Counted from the stretch's first letter, positions 25,613-33,519 are shown. The stretch: 37,857 nt of DNA from Gammaproteobacteria bacterium (GCA_016193395.1 JACPSH010000015.1:1-37857), one strand, 5' to 3'. Notes: generated by a model from the letters alone, not told the origin. Numbers and translations: made by a program.

Positions 25613-26428
25613 ATGCTCGCGCCGTCCGCGCCCGACCTCCGGGCGATCCTCTTCGACATGGACGGGACCCTGGCGGACACGGAGGAACTGCACCGGCAGT
25701 CGTTCAACCGCGCATTTGCCGAATTCCATCTGGACATCGAGTGGTCGCGCGCGGAGTATCACGACCTGCTTTCGATTTCCGGCGGCAGGGAGCGCATTCG
25801 ACGCTATCTTCAGCACAGGCGCATCGAGGCCGATGATGCCGCCGCCCTGCTGCGGCTCACGGGATCCCTGCACCAGCGGAAATCCGCGCTGTACCGGGAA
25901 ATGCTCAGACATTCGCACATGACCCTGCGTCCGGGGATCCGGCGCCTGATCGATGAAGCTCGCGGCTGCGAGCTGCGTCTCGGAATCGCGACCAGCTCGT
26001 CCCGGCAGAACGTGGAAACCCTGCTGGCGGCTACGCTGGGCAAGGGCGCCACCGCCCTGTTTCAGGCTGTGGTGACCAGCGATGAAGTCGAGGAAAAAAA
26101 ACCTTCCCCCGCCGTCTATCTGCACGCGCTGTCGCAGCTCGGGGAAACGCCTCCGCACTGCGTCGCCATCGAGGACACGCGCAACGGCAATCTTTCCGCG
26201 CGCGCTGCCGGATTGACGACCGTCATTACGACGCACGCGTTCACTGTCGACAATGATTTCGCCGGCGCGGCCCTCGTGCTCGATCAGTTGGGGGAATCCG
26301 GCCGGCCCTTCCGGGTCATTGCCGGCGACGCTCATGGGGCAACGCGGGTGGACGTCCCGCTTTTGCGCCGGCTGCTCGCGGCCAGCCAGAATTGGGCGCG
26401 GAACGGAGCCACCGCCCGCTATCCATGA
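25613..26428 (+). CDS. HAD-superfamily hydrolase (CbbY-like)
   Basis: 271 residues. The HAD motif I FDMDGT carries the nucleophile pair D15/D17, motif II lies in GIATSSS, Lys in the EEKKPSP stretch is motif III, and AIEDTRNG gives the motif IV acids. The cap domain between motif I and II is the alpha-helical type typical of CbbY/beta-phosphoglucomutase relatives, which remove or transfer phosphate on sugar phosphates. The start follows the rmuC stop after five bases, and its stop overlaps the oxyR start (ATGA). The C-terminal 40 residues after the core are specific to this copy or its close relatives. The substrate is not evident. Confidence 0.88.
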   Translation: MLAPSAPDLRAILFDMDGTLADTEELHRQSFNRAFAEFHLDIEWSRAEYHDLLSISGGRERIRRYLQHRRIEADDAAALLRLTGSLHQRKSALYREMLRHSHMTLRPGIRRLIDEARGCELRLGIATSSSRQNVETLLAATLGKGATALFQAVVTSDEVEEKKPSPAVYLHALSQLGETPPHCVAIEDTRNGNLSARAAGLTTVITTHAFTVDNDFAGAALVLDQLGESGRPFRVIAGDAHGATRVDVPLLRRLLAASQNWARNGATARYP

Positions 26429-27363
26429 CACTCACGGAGCTGCGCTACATCGTCGCCGTCGCCCGCGAGCGGCATTTCGGGCGCGCCGCCGCGGCGTGTT
26501 TCGTCAGCCAGCCGACGCTGAGCGTGGCGGTGAAGAAACTGGAAGACGAACTCGGCGTGAAAATCTTCGAGCGCCACCCGCACGACGTATCCGTAACACG
26601 CATCGGGGAACGGATCGTTGATCAGGCCAGGCTCGTTCTGGAACAGTCGAAGGCGATCAAGTCCATCGCCGAAGAGGGGCGCGACGAACTCCGGGGCGAA
26701 CTGCGGTTGGGCGTGATTTACACCGTCGGACCGTGGCTCCTGCCAAGGCTCATCCCGCTGATGCACAGGCGCGCGCCTGACCTCACGCTCGTCATCGACG
26801 AGGACTTCACGGGCAACCTGGCCCAGAAGTTGCGCAACGCCGAAGTCGACATGGTGCTGGTGTCCCTGCCCTTCAACATGCCCTCAGTGCGGGTCGAGGT
26901 GCTCTACGAGGAGCCGTTCGTCGTGGCCCTGCCGCGTCATCACCGGCTGGCGAATCGGAAATCGATCCGCGCAAATGACCTGCAGGACGAGATGCTGCTG
27001 CTGCTGCGCACCGGTAACTGCTTCCGCGAGCAGGTGATCGCGGCCTGTCCCGCGTGCCAGGGCGAAGCCCTGTCCCGGCATCGGATCCAGCGGACGCTTG
27101 AGGGAAGTTCGATTGAAACAATTCGACAGATGGTGGCGGCCGGGTCCGGCGTGACGGTGCTTCCGTACCTCGCGGCCCTGGACCGTGGCGGGATCAACCG
27201 CATGCTCGACTTCCGGCCGTTCGCGCGCCCCTCGCCTTCGCGCGAGATCGCGCTTGCCTGGCGGGCGAGCTACCCGCGGCCTGGGATCGTGCAAATGCTG
27301 CGGCAGGCCATCGCGGCATGCGAATTCCCTGGCGATGAAATCCGCGTGCGCATTAACGGATGA
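26425..27363 (+). CDS. oxyR: LysR-type hydrogen-peroxide sensor OxyR
   Basis: 312 residues. The N-terminal winged HTH (1-60) has FGRAAAACFVSQPTLSVAVKKLE and the effector domain covers about 90-300. The peroxide-sensing cysteines C199 (RTGNCF) and C208 (VIAAC) sit at the same spacing and even the same numbers as in E. coli OxyR; a further C211 follows. ATG 26425 overlaps the HAD stop and fits the family start (MTLTELRYIVAVA). Oxidation to the C199-C208 disulfide normally activates antioxidant genes. It is the last gene of the rmuC operon. Its last 11 bases overlap the 3' end of the convergent degQ-type gene. Confidence 0.94.
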   Translation: MTLTELRYIVAVARERHFGRAAAACFVSQPTLSVAVKKLEDELGVKIFERHPHDVSVTRIGERIVDQARLVLEQSKAIKSIAEEGRDELRGELRLGVIYTVGPWLLPRLIPLMHRRAPDLTLVIDEDFTGNLAQKLRNAEVDMVLVSLPFNMPSVRVEVLYEEPFVVALPRHHRLANRKSIRANDLQDEMLLLLRTGNCFREQVIAACPACQGEALSRHRIQRTLEGSSIETIRQMVAAGSGVTVLPYLAALDRGGINRMLDFRPFARPSPSREIALAWRASYPRPGIVQMLRQAIAACEFPGDEIRVRING

Positions 27364-28714
27364 CCAGGAACGCCGCGGCACTGCCGCGGATGATGCGCAA
27401 CAGCAGCGGCTCCTCCTTGCGGTCCACCGCCTTCAGGAATTCATCGAGGCTGGCGACGTCATTGTGGTTCACGGAGGTGATGATGTCGCCCTGCCGCAGG
27501 CCGCTCTGCCAGGGCGGGCTCCCGCGCTGCACGCCCTGGACAAGCACGCCCTTCACGCGCCCGTAATAGGGATGATCGCTGCCCAGATCGCCCACGGAGA
27601 GTCCCTCGAGCCGCGCATTAATCGCGGTCGGGCCCGTGGGTGACTCCTTCCCGGCGATGATCTTCGCCTTCAGGTTTCTGCGCTTGCCTTCGCGCAGCAC
27701 TTCGAAGTCGATGGTCTCCCCCACCGGCAGGAGCCCGATCTGGTTGCGCACGTCACCGGCGCTCTGCACCGGCCGGCCGTTCATGGCGACGATGATGTCT
27801 CCCGGAAGCAGGCCGGCCTTCTCGGCCGGCGATCCCTCGAAGACGCTGTTCACAATCGCTCCCGCCTGGTCCTTGATATTGAAGGCCTCGGCCAGCTCCG
27901 GGCTGAGGTCCTGCACCTGGACGCCCACGAATCCACGCGTGACCTGACCCTTGTCCACAATCTGGTCCATGATGTGCAGCGCGAGGTTGATGGGAATGGC
28001 GAATCCAATGCCTATGTTGCCGCCGGTCTGGGAGAAAATGGCGGTGTTGATCCCGACCAGTTCGCCGCGCAGGTTCACCAGCGCGCCGCCGGAATTGCCC
28101 GGGTTGATCGAGGCGTCCGTCTGGATGAAGTCCTCGTAACCCTCGATGCCGAGCCCGCTGCGGCTCAACGCGCTGACGATCCCCGACGTGACCGTCTGGC
28201 CGAGCCCGAACGGGTTTCCGATCGCGACGACGAAATCGCCGACTCGCAGCTGATCCGAATCGGCGCGCCTGACCGCAGTCAGGTTGCCCGGCGGGATCTT
28301 GATCACCGCGACATCGGTCTCAGGATCCGATCCGACGATCTCGGCGTCCATGTGCCTGCCATCGCGCAGCGTCACGGTGATCTGGACCGCGTTGGCGATC
28401 ACGTGATTGTTGGTCAGGACCAGGCCGCGGTCCGCGTCGACGATGACGCCGGAACCCAGGCTCTGCGTCTTCCGCTCAATGGGCTGGTCAGGAACATTGA
28501 AGAAGCGCCGGAAGAACGGATCCGCGAACAGGGGATTCTGGAGTTGCACCCGCCCCTCGGTGGCGATGTTGACGACTGCGGGGGTCACCCCTTCCAGCAT
28601 CGGCGCCAGGCTGGGCAACTCCCGCCCGCCCGCCGAAGGCGGCAGTGCCGATTCGGCCGGCGCGTTGATGCCGAGCATGGCTGCCAGAAAAACGGCGAGA
28701 AATCGAACGTTCAT
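27353..28714 (-). CDS. degQ: Periplasmic DegQ/DegP-type serine endoprotease
   Basis: 453 residues from ATG 28714 (MNVRFLAVFL), preceded by an agggac RBS; the frame is open to 28756. The signal peptide is about 1-22 (cut near AESA). The trypsin-like domain holds H104 (TNNHVI), D134 (ETDVAV) and S208 (GNSGGA). Two PDZ domains follow at about 250-345 and 360-450. Such Do-family proteases degrade or refold damaged periplasmic proteins. The symbol is a best guess among degQ, degP and mucD. A GAACTT-type sigma-E-like promoter lies just upstream. The 3' end overlaps oxyR by 11 bases, tail to tail. Confidence 0.93.
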   Translation of the reverse strand: MNVRFLAVFLAAMLGINAPAESALPPSAGGRELPSLAPMLEGVTPAVVNIATEGRVQLQNPLFADPFFRRFFNVPDQPIERKTQSLGSGVIVDADRGLVLTNNHVIANAVQITVTLRDGRHMDAEIVGSDPETDVAVIKIPPGNLTAVRRADSDQLRVGDFVVAIGNPFGLGQTVTSGIVSALSRSGLGIEGYEDFIQTDASINPGNSGGALVNLRGELVGINTAIFSQTGGNIGIGFAIPINLALHIMDQIVDKGQVTRGFVGVQVQDLSPELAEAFNIKDQAGAIVNSVFEGSPAEKAGLLPGDIIVAMNGRPVQSAGDVRNQIGLLPVGETIDFEVLREGKRRNLKAKIIAGKESPTGPTAINARLEGLSVGDLGSDHPYYGRVKGVLVQGVQRGSPPWQSGLRQGDIITSVNHNDVASLDEFLKAVDRKEEPLLLRIIRGSAAAFLVIR

Positions 28715-28745
28715 GTCCCTGCGTTCCTCATCGGTGGCACTTCCT

Positions 28746-28773
28746 TTAGTAAACACGCGGCCTCAAAAAGTTC
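28746..28773 (-). promoter_or_regulatory. Candidate sigma-E (RpoE/AlgU) promoter of degQ
   Basis: Reading the minus strand, GAACTT (28773-28768) is followed after 17 bases by ACTAA (28750-28746), close to the sigma-E pattern GAACTT-N16/17-TCTRA. It sits about 32 bases upstream of the degQ start. Do-family proteases are classic members of the envelope-stress regulon, which supports the reading; the -10 box is imperfect. Confidence 0.45.
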
Positions 28774-28829
28774 AGCGCCGTCCGGGACAAAACGGCGCGC
28801 CGCCGGCACGCGCCCCGGCGGGAAAATGG

Positions 28830-28866
28830 CCGGGCAAAGGCGGGGAACGCCCGCCTTTGCCCGGCG
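28830..28866 (-). terminator. Rho-independent-type hairpin after hsp20
   Basis: A 16-base-pair perfect stem (gccgggcaaaggcggg with its complement) closes a five-base loop. Read in the hsp20 direction it starts nine bases after the stop codon and is followed by catttt, a short T-run. It may insulate hsp20 from degQ on the same strand. Confidence 0.65.
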
Positions 28867-28874
28867 TGAGTGTG

Positions 28875-29330
28875 TCAGCTCTGGACGTCGATCTTGCGCG
28901 GCTGGACCTTCTCGTGCTTCGGAATCACGATTTCCAGCACGCCGTCCTTGCCCTTCGCCTGGATCCGCTCCGCGTCCGCCGTGTCAGGCAGGCTGAACCG
29001 GCGATAGAACGTCCCGCGAACGCGCTCCGTGCGGTGGAACCCCTCGCGATCCTCGTCCTTCTCCTCGCGGCGTTCGCCGCGGATCGCGAGCGTCCCGTTT
29101 TCCATCGTGATTTCGATGTCTTTCGGGTCCACGCCCGGCAGGTCGGCGAGGATAACGAAGCGATCATTTTCCTCTTTCAGATCGACGGCCGGCCGCCAAT
29201 GGCTGGTGACGACATTCGAAGTATCCTCACCCACACCATCGCTGCCAAGCACATCCCAAGCGCCCAGCCGGTTGAGTTCCCTCTGGAACCGATCCAGCAG
29301 GCTGAAAGGTTCATAACGTACCAATGCCAT
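28875..29330 (-). CDS. Small heat shock protein, Hsp20/alpha-crystallin family
   Basis: 151 residues. The alpha-crystallin domain spans about 40-145: WRPAVDLKEENDRFVILADLPGV, then the GTLAIRGERR strand, then GVLEIVIPK near the end, where the C-terminal I-x-I-like motif is represented by RKIDV. The N-terminus (LVRYEPFSLLDRFQRELNRL) is the typical oligomerisation arm. It is an ATP-independent holdase that binds unfolding proteins in the cytoplasm. A strong ggagg RBS lies just before the ATG, and a textbook sigma-32 promoter precedes it. It is followed by a strong terminator hairpin, so it is probably monocistronic. Confidence 0.95.
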   Translation of the reverse strand: MALVRYEPFSLLDRFQRELNRLGAWDVLGSDGVGEDTSNVVTSHWRPAVDLKEENDRFVILADLPGVDPKDIEITMENGTLAIRGERREEKDEDREGFHRTERVRGTFYRRFSLPDTADAERIQAKGKDGVLEIVIPKHEKVQPRKIDVQS

Positions 29331-29374
29331 ATCGCACCTCCGTTAAATAGCTAAAAGCAATGTCTCATTACCGG

Positions 29375-29402
29375 AGATGGGGGCACCGCCGACGATTTCA
29401 AG
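29375..29402 (-). promoter_or_regulatory. Sigma-32 heat-shock promoter of hsp20
   Basis: On the minus strand CTTGAA (29402-29397) is followed by 14 bases and CCCCATCT (29382-29375), an essentially perfect RpoH consensus. Transcription would start near 29368, giving a leader of roughly 38 bases before the hsp20 ATG at 29330. Confidence 0.88.
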
Positions 29403-29451
29403 ACCGGCGTTATTTTCCCTATATTCTAAATGCTATCTGCTGCCTGCATTT

Positions 29452-30090
29452 TCAAACCCAGTACGCTGTCGTCGTCATGACCCGCGAGGCGAGCGCCATC
29501 AGCATTTTTACCGCTTCCGGCAGCTTCTCACCCCCTGATTCGATGGCGGCCGTGGCGTGACGGCCTTCGTCGTCCCTCATCTGCTCGAGCACCGCCCGGC
29601 TGCGTCGATCCTCCTCCGGCAACCCCCGCAGGTGCGACTCCAGATGCCGCACCACTTGGCGCTCGGTTTCCGCGACGAAACCGAGACTCCAGCGATCGCC
29701 GAACAGGCCGGCACAGCTCCCGATGCAGAACGAACCCAGGTACCAGACGGGACCGAGCAGGCTCGGCCGCGCGTCCAGTTCCGCCAACCGGCGCTCGCAC
29801 CAGGCCAGGTGGTCGTTTTCCTCGGCAGCGGCCCGGCGCATCGCTGCGCGCACGGATTCGCTTCGGCCAATCCATTCCTGCCCCCGGTAAAGCGCCTGCG
29901 CCGCGACTTCGCCGGCATGGTCGACCCGCATTAGCCCGGCTGCGTGGCGCCGATCGCGCTCCGTCAGGGCCTCCGCGTCCAGCCCTTCCGCGGGATAGGG
30001 GCGATCGGGCGCGGCCGTCACGCGAAACGCCGTTTTCAAGGCATCGTCCAGGCCCATGATCAAGCGATCGAATTGGTCGAAATCACGCAT
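29452..30090 (-). CDS. coq7: Coq7-type ubiquinone hydroxylase (DMQ hydroxylase)
   Basis: 212 residues. The ferritin-like di-iron four-helix bundle has its Glu/His ligands in RVDHAGEVAAQALY (about 55-68), EENDHLAWCE (about 90-99), AETERQVVRHLE and RDDEGRHA. It performs the last hydroxylation of ubiquinone synthesis, on 2-polyprenyl-3-methyl-6-methoxy-1,4-benzoquinone, at the inner membrane face. The central GPVWYLGSFCIGSCAGLFG hydrophobic stretch fits membrane association. Proteobacteria use either this enzyme or UbiF. It is divergent from rplM with 90 bases between. Confidence 0.95.
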   Translation of the reverse strand: MRDFDQFDRLIMGLDDALKTAFRVTAAPDRPYPAEGLDAEALTERDRRHAAGLMRVDHAGEVAAQALYRGQEWIGRSESVRAAMRRAAAEENDHLAWCERRLAELDARPSLLGPVWYLGSFCIGSCAGLFGDRWSLGFVAETERQVVRHLESHLRGLPEEDRRSRAVLEQMRDDEGRHATAAIESGGEKLPEAVKMLMALASRVMTTTAYWV

Positions 30091-30110
30091 TTTTCGTCAC
30101 GGCATATCAA

Positions 30111-30139
30111 TTGACAGACCCCGGGTCAGTCCGTAACAT
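30111..30139 (+). promoter_or_regulatory. Sigma-70 promoter of rplM-rpsI
   Basis: TTGACA at 30111-30116, a 17-base spacer and TAACAT at 30134-30139 form a near-consensus sigma-70 promoter. The predicted start near 30146 leaves a leader of about 35 bases before rplM. Confidence 0.8.
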
Positions 30140-30180
30140 TGCGCGTCCTTTTCGGTTCCCCGGCGGTCCCGTCCCGTTCC

Positions 30181-30609
30181 ATGAAAACTTACACTGCCAA
30201 AGCCGCAGACATCAAGCGCGACTGGTTCGTCATCGACGCGAGCGGGAAAACGCTCGGTCGCCTGGCCACCGAGATCGCGCGCCGCCTGCGCGGCAAGCAC
30301 AAGCCGACCTTCACGCCGAACGCCGATACCGGCGACTACATCATAGTCGTCAATGCCGGCAAGGTGCGGGTTACCGGGCGCAAGGCGACCGGCAAGATTT
30401 ACCAGTGGCATACCGGCTACCCTGGCGGGATCAAGTCCATCAGTTTCGAAAAACTGCTGCAGCGCAAGCCGGAACGGGTCATCGAGAAGGCGGTGAAGGG
30501 CATGCTGCCGCGCGGCCCGCTCGGCCGGCAGATGTTCCGCAAACTGAAGGTATACGCCGGCGCCGATCACCGGCACACGGCTCAGCAGCCGCAGATTCTG
30601 GAGGTGTAG
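30181..30609 (+). CDS. rplM: 50S ribosomal protein L13
   Basis: 142 residues from ATG 30181 ([15 protein letters not shown]), exactly the usual length and start; an upstream in-frame ATG at 30139 lies in the promoter and is rejected. It has the signature [21 protein letters not shown] and the basic C-terminal half with [14 protein letters not shown]13 is an early-assembly protein of the large subunit. Its stop is three bases before rpsI, the conserved rplM-rpsI pair. Confidence 0.98.
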   Translation: MKTYTAKAADIKRDWFVIDASGKTLGRLATEIARRLRGKHKPTFTPNADTGDYIIVVNAGKVRVTGRKATGKIYQWHTGYPGGIKSISFEKLLQRKPERVIEKAVKGMLPRGPLGRQMFRKLKVYAGADHRHTAQQPQILEV

Positions 30610-30612
30610 ACC

Positions 30613-31005
30613 GTGGCCCAGGAAATCCATTACAGCACCGGACGGCGGAAGAATTCCAAGGCACGCGTCTTCCTCTCGCGCGGCTCCGGAAATATCACCG
30701 TCAACAGCCGCACGCTGGACAACTACTTCGGGCGCGAAACCGGAAGGATGGTGGTTCGCCAGCCGCTGGAGACCGTCAAGATGGCGGACGCCATTGACGT
30801 CAAGGCCACGGTGTGCGGCGGCGGCATCTCCGGCCAGGCCGGCGCGATCCGCCACGGCATCGCGCGCGCGCTGATCAAGTTAGACGAATCGTTGCGCAAG
30901 CCCCTGCGCCAGGCCGGGCTCGTCACCCGCGATGCGCGCGCCGTCGAGCGCAAGAAAGTCGGACTGCACAAGGCCAGAAAGCGTCCGCAGTACTCGAAAC
31001 GCTGA
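30613..31005 (+). CDS. rpsI: 30S ribosomal protein S9
   Basis: 130 residues starting at a GTG codon ([20 protein letters not shown]). The family core [27 protein letters not shown] and the C-terminal basic tail ending RKRPQYSKR, whose last Arg contacts the P-site tRNA, are all intact. An RBS-like gaggtg lies within the rplM end. It is the second gene of the rplM operon; no clear hairpin terminator follows, and an accessory four-helix-bundle gene begins 44 bases later. Confidence 0.98.
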   Translation: MAQEIHYSTGRRKNSKARVFLSRGSGNITVNSRTLDNYFGRETGRMVVRQPLETVKMADAIDVKATVCGGGISGQAGAIRHGIARALIKLDESLRKPLRQAGLVTRDARAVERKKVGLHKARKRPQYSKR

Positions 31006-31016
31006 CGCGTTTCAGT

Positions 31017-31043
31017 GCAAAGTGAAAAGTTGAAAGTGGAAAG
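31017..31043. repeat. Left inverted-repeat arm flanking the four-helix-bundle gene
   Basis: A purine-rich stretch built of aaagtgaaaag and gaaagtggaaag units. The reverse complement of 31409-31434 has the same units (core aaagtgaaaagt, end ggaaag), so the two arms bracket the gene at 31050-31406 in opposite orientation. Confidence 0.7.
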
Positions 31044-31049
31044 CAAGGC

Positions 31050-31406
31050 ATGGATGCCTTTGAAGACCTGGAAGTCTGGAAGCGCAGTTCAGCCCTCGCT
31101 GTCGAAGTTTATCGGGCCTTAAAGGGTTGTAGGGAACGACATCTCCGCGAACAAATCACCCGCTCCGCGATCTCGGTTCCATCGAATATCGCCGAAGGAT
31201 TCGAAAGAAACTCGAATAAGCAGTTTGCTCAATTCCTCCTGATTGCCAAGGGCTCCTGTGGGGAGCTACGGACGCAGCTCCACCTTTGCCAGAAAATGGG
31301 GCTGTTAAGCGATCAAACGGCATTTAAGCTCGGAAACGAAGCTGTAGAGATTTCCAGAATGCTGCAAGGACTGATCAATCACTGTCGCCGAGTCGCCGGC
31401 ACTTAA
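31050..31406 (+). CDS. Four-helix bundle protein (23S rRNA intervening-sequence type)
   Basis: 118 residues with the family start FEDLEVWKRSSALAVEVY, the central QITRSAISVPSNIAEGFER and the AKGSCGELRTQL helix. These proteins form four-helix bundles and are often encoded within intervening sequences of 23S rRNA genes or as free chromosomal copies; their biochemical role is unknown. Here the copy sits between rpsI and tRNA-Gln, bounded by inverted repeats made of aaagtgaaaag units. The base composition is poorer in GC than rplM or rpsI, suggesting transfer as a cassette (inference). The start ATG at 31050 follows aaagcaaggc, a weak RBS. Confidence 0.88.
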   Translation: MDAFEDLEVWKRSSALAVEVYRALKGCRERHLREQITRSAISVPSNIAEGFERNSNKQFAQFLLIAKGSCGELRTQLHLCQKMGLLSDQTAFKLGNEAVEISRMLQGLINHCRRVAGT

Positions 31407-31408
31407 TT

Positions 31409-31434
31409 CTTTCCACTTTTCACTTTAAACTTGC
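31409..31434. repeat. Right inverted-repeat arm flanking the four-helix-bundle gene
   Basis: Sequence ctttccacttttcacttt and its continuation to 31434 is the inverted counterpart of the left arm at 31017-31043, sharing the 12-base core aaagtgaaaagt and the ggaaag end. It lies between the stop of the four-helix-bundle gene and the tRNA. Confidence 0.7.
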
Positions 31435-31445
31435 AACTGTCCTCC

Positions 31446-31519
31446 TGGGGGATCGTCTAACGGTAGGACCGCGGACTCTGACTCCGCTAGTCTAGGTTCG
31501 AATCCTAGTCCCCCAGCCA
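31446..31519 (+). tRNA. tRNA-Gln (anticodon CTG)
   Basis: 74 bases with encoded CCA. The seven-pair acceptor stem is tggggga/tccccca, with the U1-A72 pair typical of bacterial Gln tRNA. The anticodon stem gcgga/tccgc encloses the loop ctctgac, so the anticodon at 31478-31480 is CTG, reading CAG. The T arm ctagg-ttcgaat-cctag is complete. The truncated gene and the small repeat cassette on either side are typical of a tRNA-adjacent variable site, though no attachment-site duplication is seen here. Confidence 0.95.
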
Positions 31520-31567
31520 ATTTGTATCAGGCGGTGACAGGCGGACTCGGCAGTTGAGTACCCATCC

Positions 31568-32119
31568 ATGCGCGTCGGTTTCCTGTTCAATCATTCGACT
31601 CCTCATCAAGGCCTGAATTTCGCGCCTCACATCGTTCTGTTCAGACGCAACCTACGGCATCGGGCATTCCTTCCGCGCAGGTTCCGTGGAGTCAGGAACA
31701 TCCACATCGATACGGGCAGCGAGCTCTCGGTCGACATGACTTACATGCCGGCAGCCGACATTTACCTCGGCGACGTCAGCAGCCAGGTCTACGAATTCCT
31801 GCTGAACCCCCGCCCGTGCATCTTTTTGAACGGAAACGGTGTTGACTGGCGTGACAACCCCTGTTACGTGCACTGGCACCTCGGTCAGGTCGTCGGCAAT
31901 GTGCCGGGCGAGCTGCCGCAGGCGATGGCTCAGGCGTTTCCCACCCACGCAGAATTCCTTCCCCGACAACACGCCGTTTTTGACTATACTTTCTTTCGGG
32001 ATCCAGGGCGCACCGCGGCCCAGGTCGGCGCAGACGCCATCGCGGATTATCTCGATCGATCCTCGGCCCCAGGATCGAAGCCGCGCGATCGACAACTGCA
32101 TAGTACCAACCGGATATGA
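31568..32119 (+). pseudogene. 5'-truncated glycerophosphotransferase-like gene remnant
   Basis: 183 residues from ATG 31568. The part from about residue 15 on (LNFAPHIVLFRR, IHIDTG, VDMTYMPAADIYLGDVSSQVYEFL, RPCIFLN) matches the C-terminal acceptor half of CDP-glycerol glycerophosphotransferase-like proteins of glycan loci, which are normally 350 residues or longer. The N-terminal donor half is missing and the tRNA lies 48 bases upstream, so the gene appears cut at the tRNA side. The first 14 residues are not family-like. The stop overlaps the ATG of the next gene (ATGA). It could still be translated, but I expect it to be a remnant. Confidence 0.65.
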
Positions 32120-33519
32120 GCCATACCCTCCGCCCTCCCGCAGTCGCCGGGAGTTTTTACCCGCGCGACGCCGTCCAGTTGTCCGACTGGGTCGAGAAAA
32201 TGCTGGCGGATGCTCTCGAGCGGCAGAATGCCGCCACGGGCACGCCGGCCCTGCCGAAGGCATTGATCGTCCCCCACGCCGGCTACCAGTATTCTGGGAT
32301 GGTCGCCGCCACGGGCTATGCCCGGATCGCCCCGATCGCCGATCGCATCAAGCGCGTCGTGCTCTTCGGTCCCGCGCACCGCGTGGCCGTGCGCGGCCTG
32401 GGCGTTCCCGAAGTGGACGCCTTCGCCACGCCGCTCGGCACCGTACCTCTGGATCGGGAGAACATCGACCTTCTGAAGAAGCAGCCCTACACCGCCGTGT
32501 CCGACGAGGCGCACGCCCAGGAACACAGCCTGGAAGTGCAGATCCCGTTCCTGCAAAAACTGCTGGGCGAGTTCACGCTGACGCCGGTTGCGGTCGGCAT
32601 GGGCCGCGGAGACGTCGTGGCGGATGCGCTGACGCGCGTGTGGGGCGGACCCGAGACGCTGGTTCTGATCTCGTCCGATCTCAGTCATTACCACGAGTAC
32701 CAGGAGGCGCAGCGGCGCGACGCCGAGGCGAGCATGGCGATCATGACGCTCGCCACCGGGCGGCTGCGCTCCGAGGATGCCTGCGGATCGCGGCCGGTCG
32801 ACGGCATGCTGCGCTGCGCGCGCAGCTTCGGCCTGGTGCCGACGACGCTGGATGTCCGCAATTCCGGCGATACGGCGGGTTCGCATGATCGCGTGGTCGG
32901 TTACGGCGCCTGGGCCTTCACCGCGGACGTAGATCCATCGCACGCACCGCTGAGCGACGCCGAAAAGCAGGAACTGATCCGGGTCGCAGCCACAACGGTG
33001 CAACGCGCGGCCGCGGGGAAACTCATGCCGAAGGTATCCGTGGGCACCTTCACCGCCGGCATCCGCCGCCCTGGCGCCAGCTTCATCACGCTTATGAAGA
33101 ACGGACGGCTGCGCGGCTGCCTCGGATCATTGCAGGCGTACCGGCCACTGGTACTGGACGTGGCCGAACGTGGATTTGCGACCGCGTCGAAGGACCCGCG
33201 CTTCGAACCGGTACGGACCGATGAATTGCGTGAATTGCACATGGAGGTCGCCGTCCTGCGCGCGCCCCAGCCGATGAGCTTCGAAAACGAGGTCAGCCTG
33301 CTCGAACAACTGCGGCCGGGAGAAGATGGATTGATCATCGAAGACGCCGGCAAGCGCTCCACGTTCCTGCCGAAGGTCTGGGATGAAATCAACGAGCCGA
33401 GCGTGTTTCTGCGCCGCCTCAAGGAAAAGGCCGGTCTCGCCCCGGATCACTGGTCCGGCAACTTCCGCGCGTGGCGATACGAAACCGAGCGCTTCGGCTC
33501 GGAGCTGCCTGCGGATTAA
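32116..33519 (+). CDS. AmmeMemoRadiSam system protein: Memo-AMMECR1 fusion
   Basis: 467 residues. The N-terminal Memo domain (about 5-275) has RPPAVAGSFYP, VPHAGYQYSG, FGPAHR, EHSLEVQIPFL and SSDLSHYH, giving the metal- and dioxygenase-like His/Asp sites. The C-terminal AMMECR1 domain (about 290-460) has the strictly conserved LRGCLGS. These two domains, with a radical SAM protein, form the genomic association called AmmeMemoRadiSam, whose reaction is unknown. The radical SAM partner (AmrS-like) is not in the window; the PA0069-type protein here belongs to a different family. The ATG overlaps the stop of the upstream truncated gene. Confidence 0.93.
   Translation: MSHTLRPPAVAGSFYPRDAVQLSDWVEKMLADALERQNAATGTPALPKALIVPHAGYQYSGMVAATGYARIAPIADRIKRVVLFGPAHRVAVRGLGVPEVDAFATPLGTVPLDRENIDLLKKQPYTAVSDEAHAQEHSLEVQIPFLQKLLGEFTLTPVAVGMGRGDVVADALTRVWGGPETLVLISSDLSHYHEYQEAQRRDAEASMAIMTLATGRLRSEDACGSRPVDGMLRCARSFGLVPTTLDVRNSGDTAGSHDRVVGYGAWAFTADVDPSHAPLSDAEKQELIRVAATTVQRAAAGKLMPKVSVGTFTAGIRRPGASFITLMKNGRLRGCLGSLQAYRPLVLDVAERGFATASKDPRFEPVRTDELRELHMEVAVLRAPQPMSFENEVSLLEQLRPGEDGLIIEDAGKRSTFLPKVWDEINEPSVFLRRLKEKAGLAPDHWSGNFRAWRYETERFGSELPAD

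Noticed and set aside
31446-31567. An attachment-site duplication of the tRNA-Gln 3' end
   Set aside because: I found no second copy of the tRNA 3' segment in the window, and no integrase gene is present.
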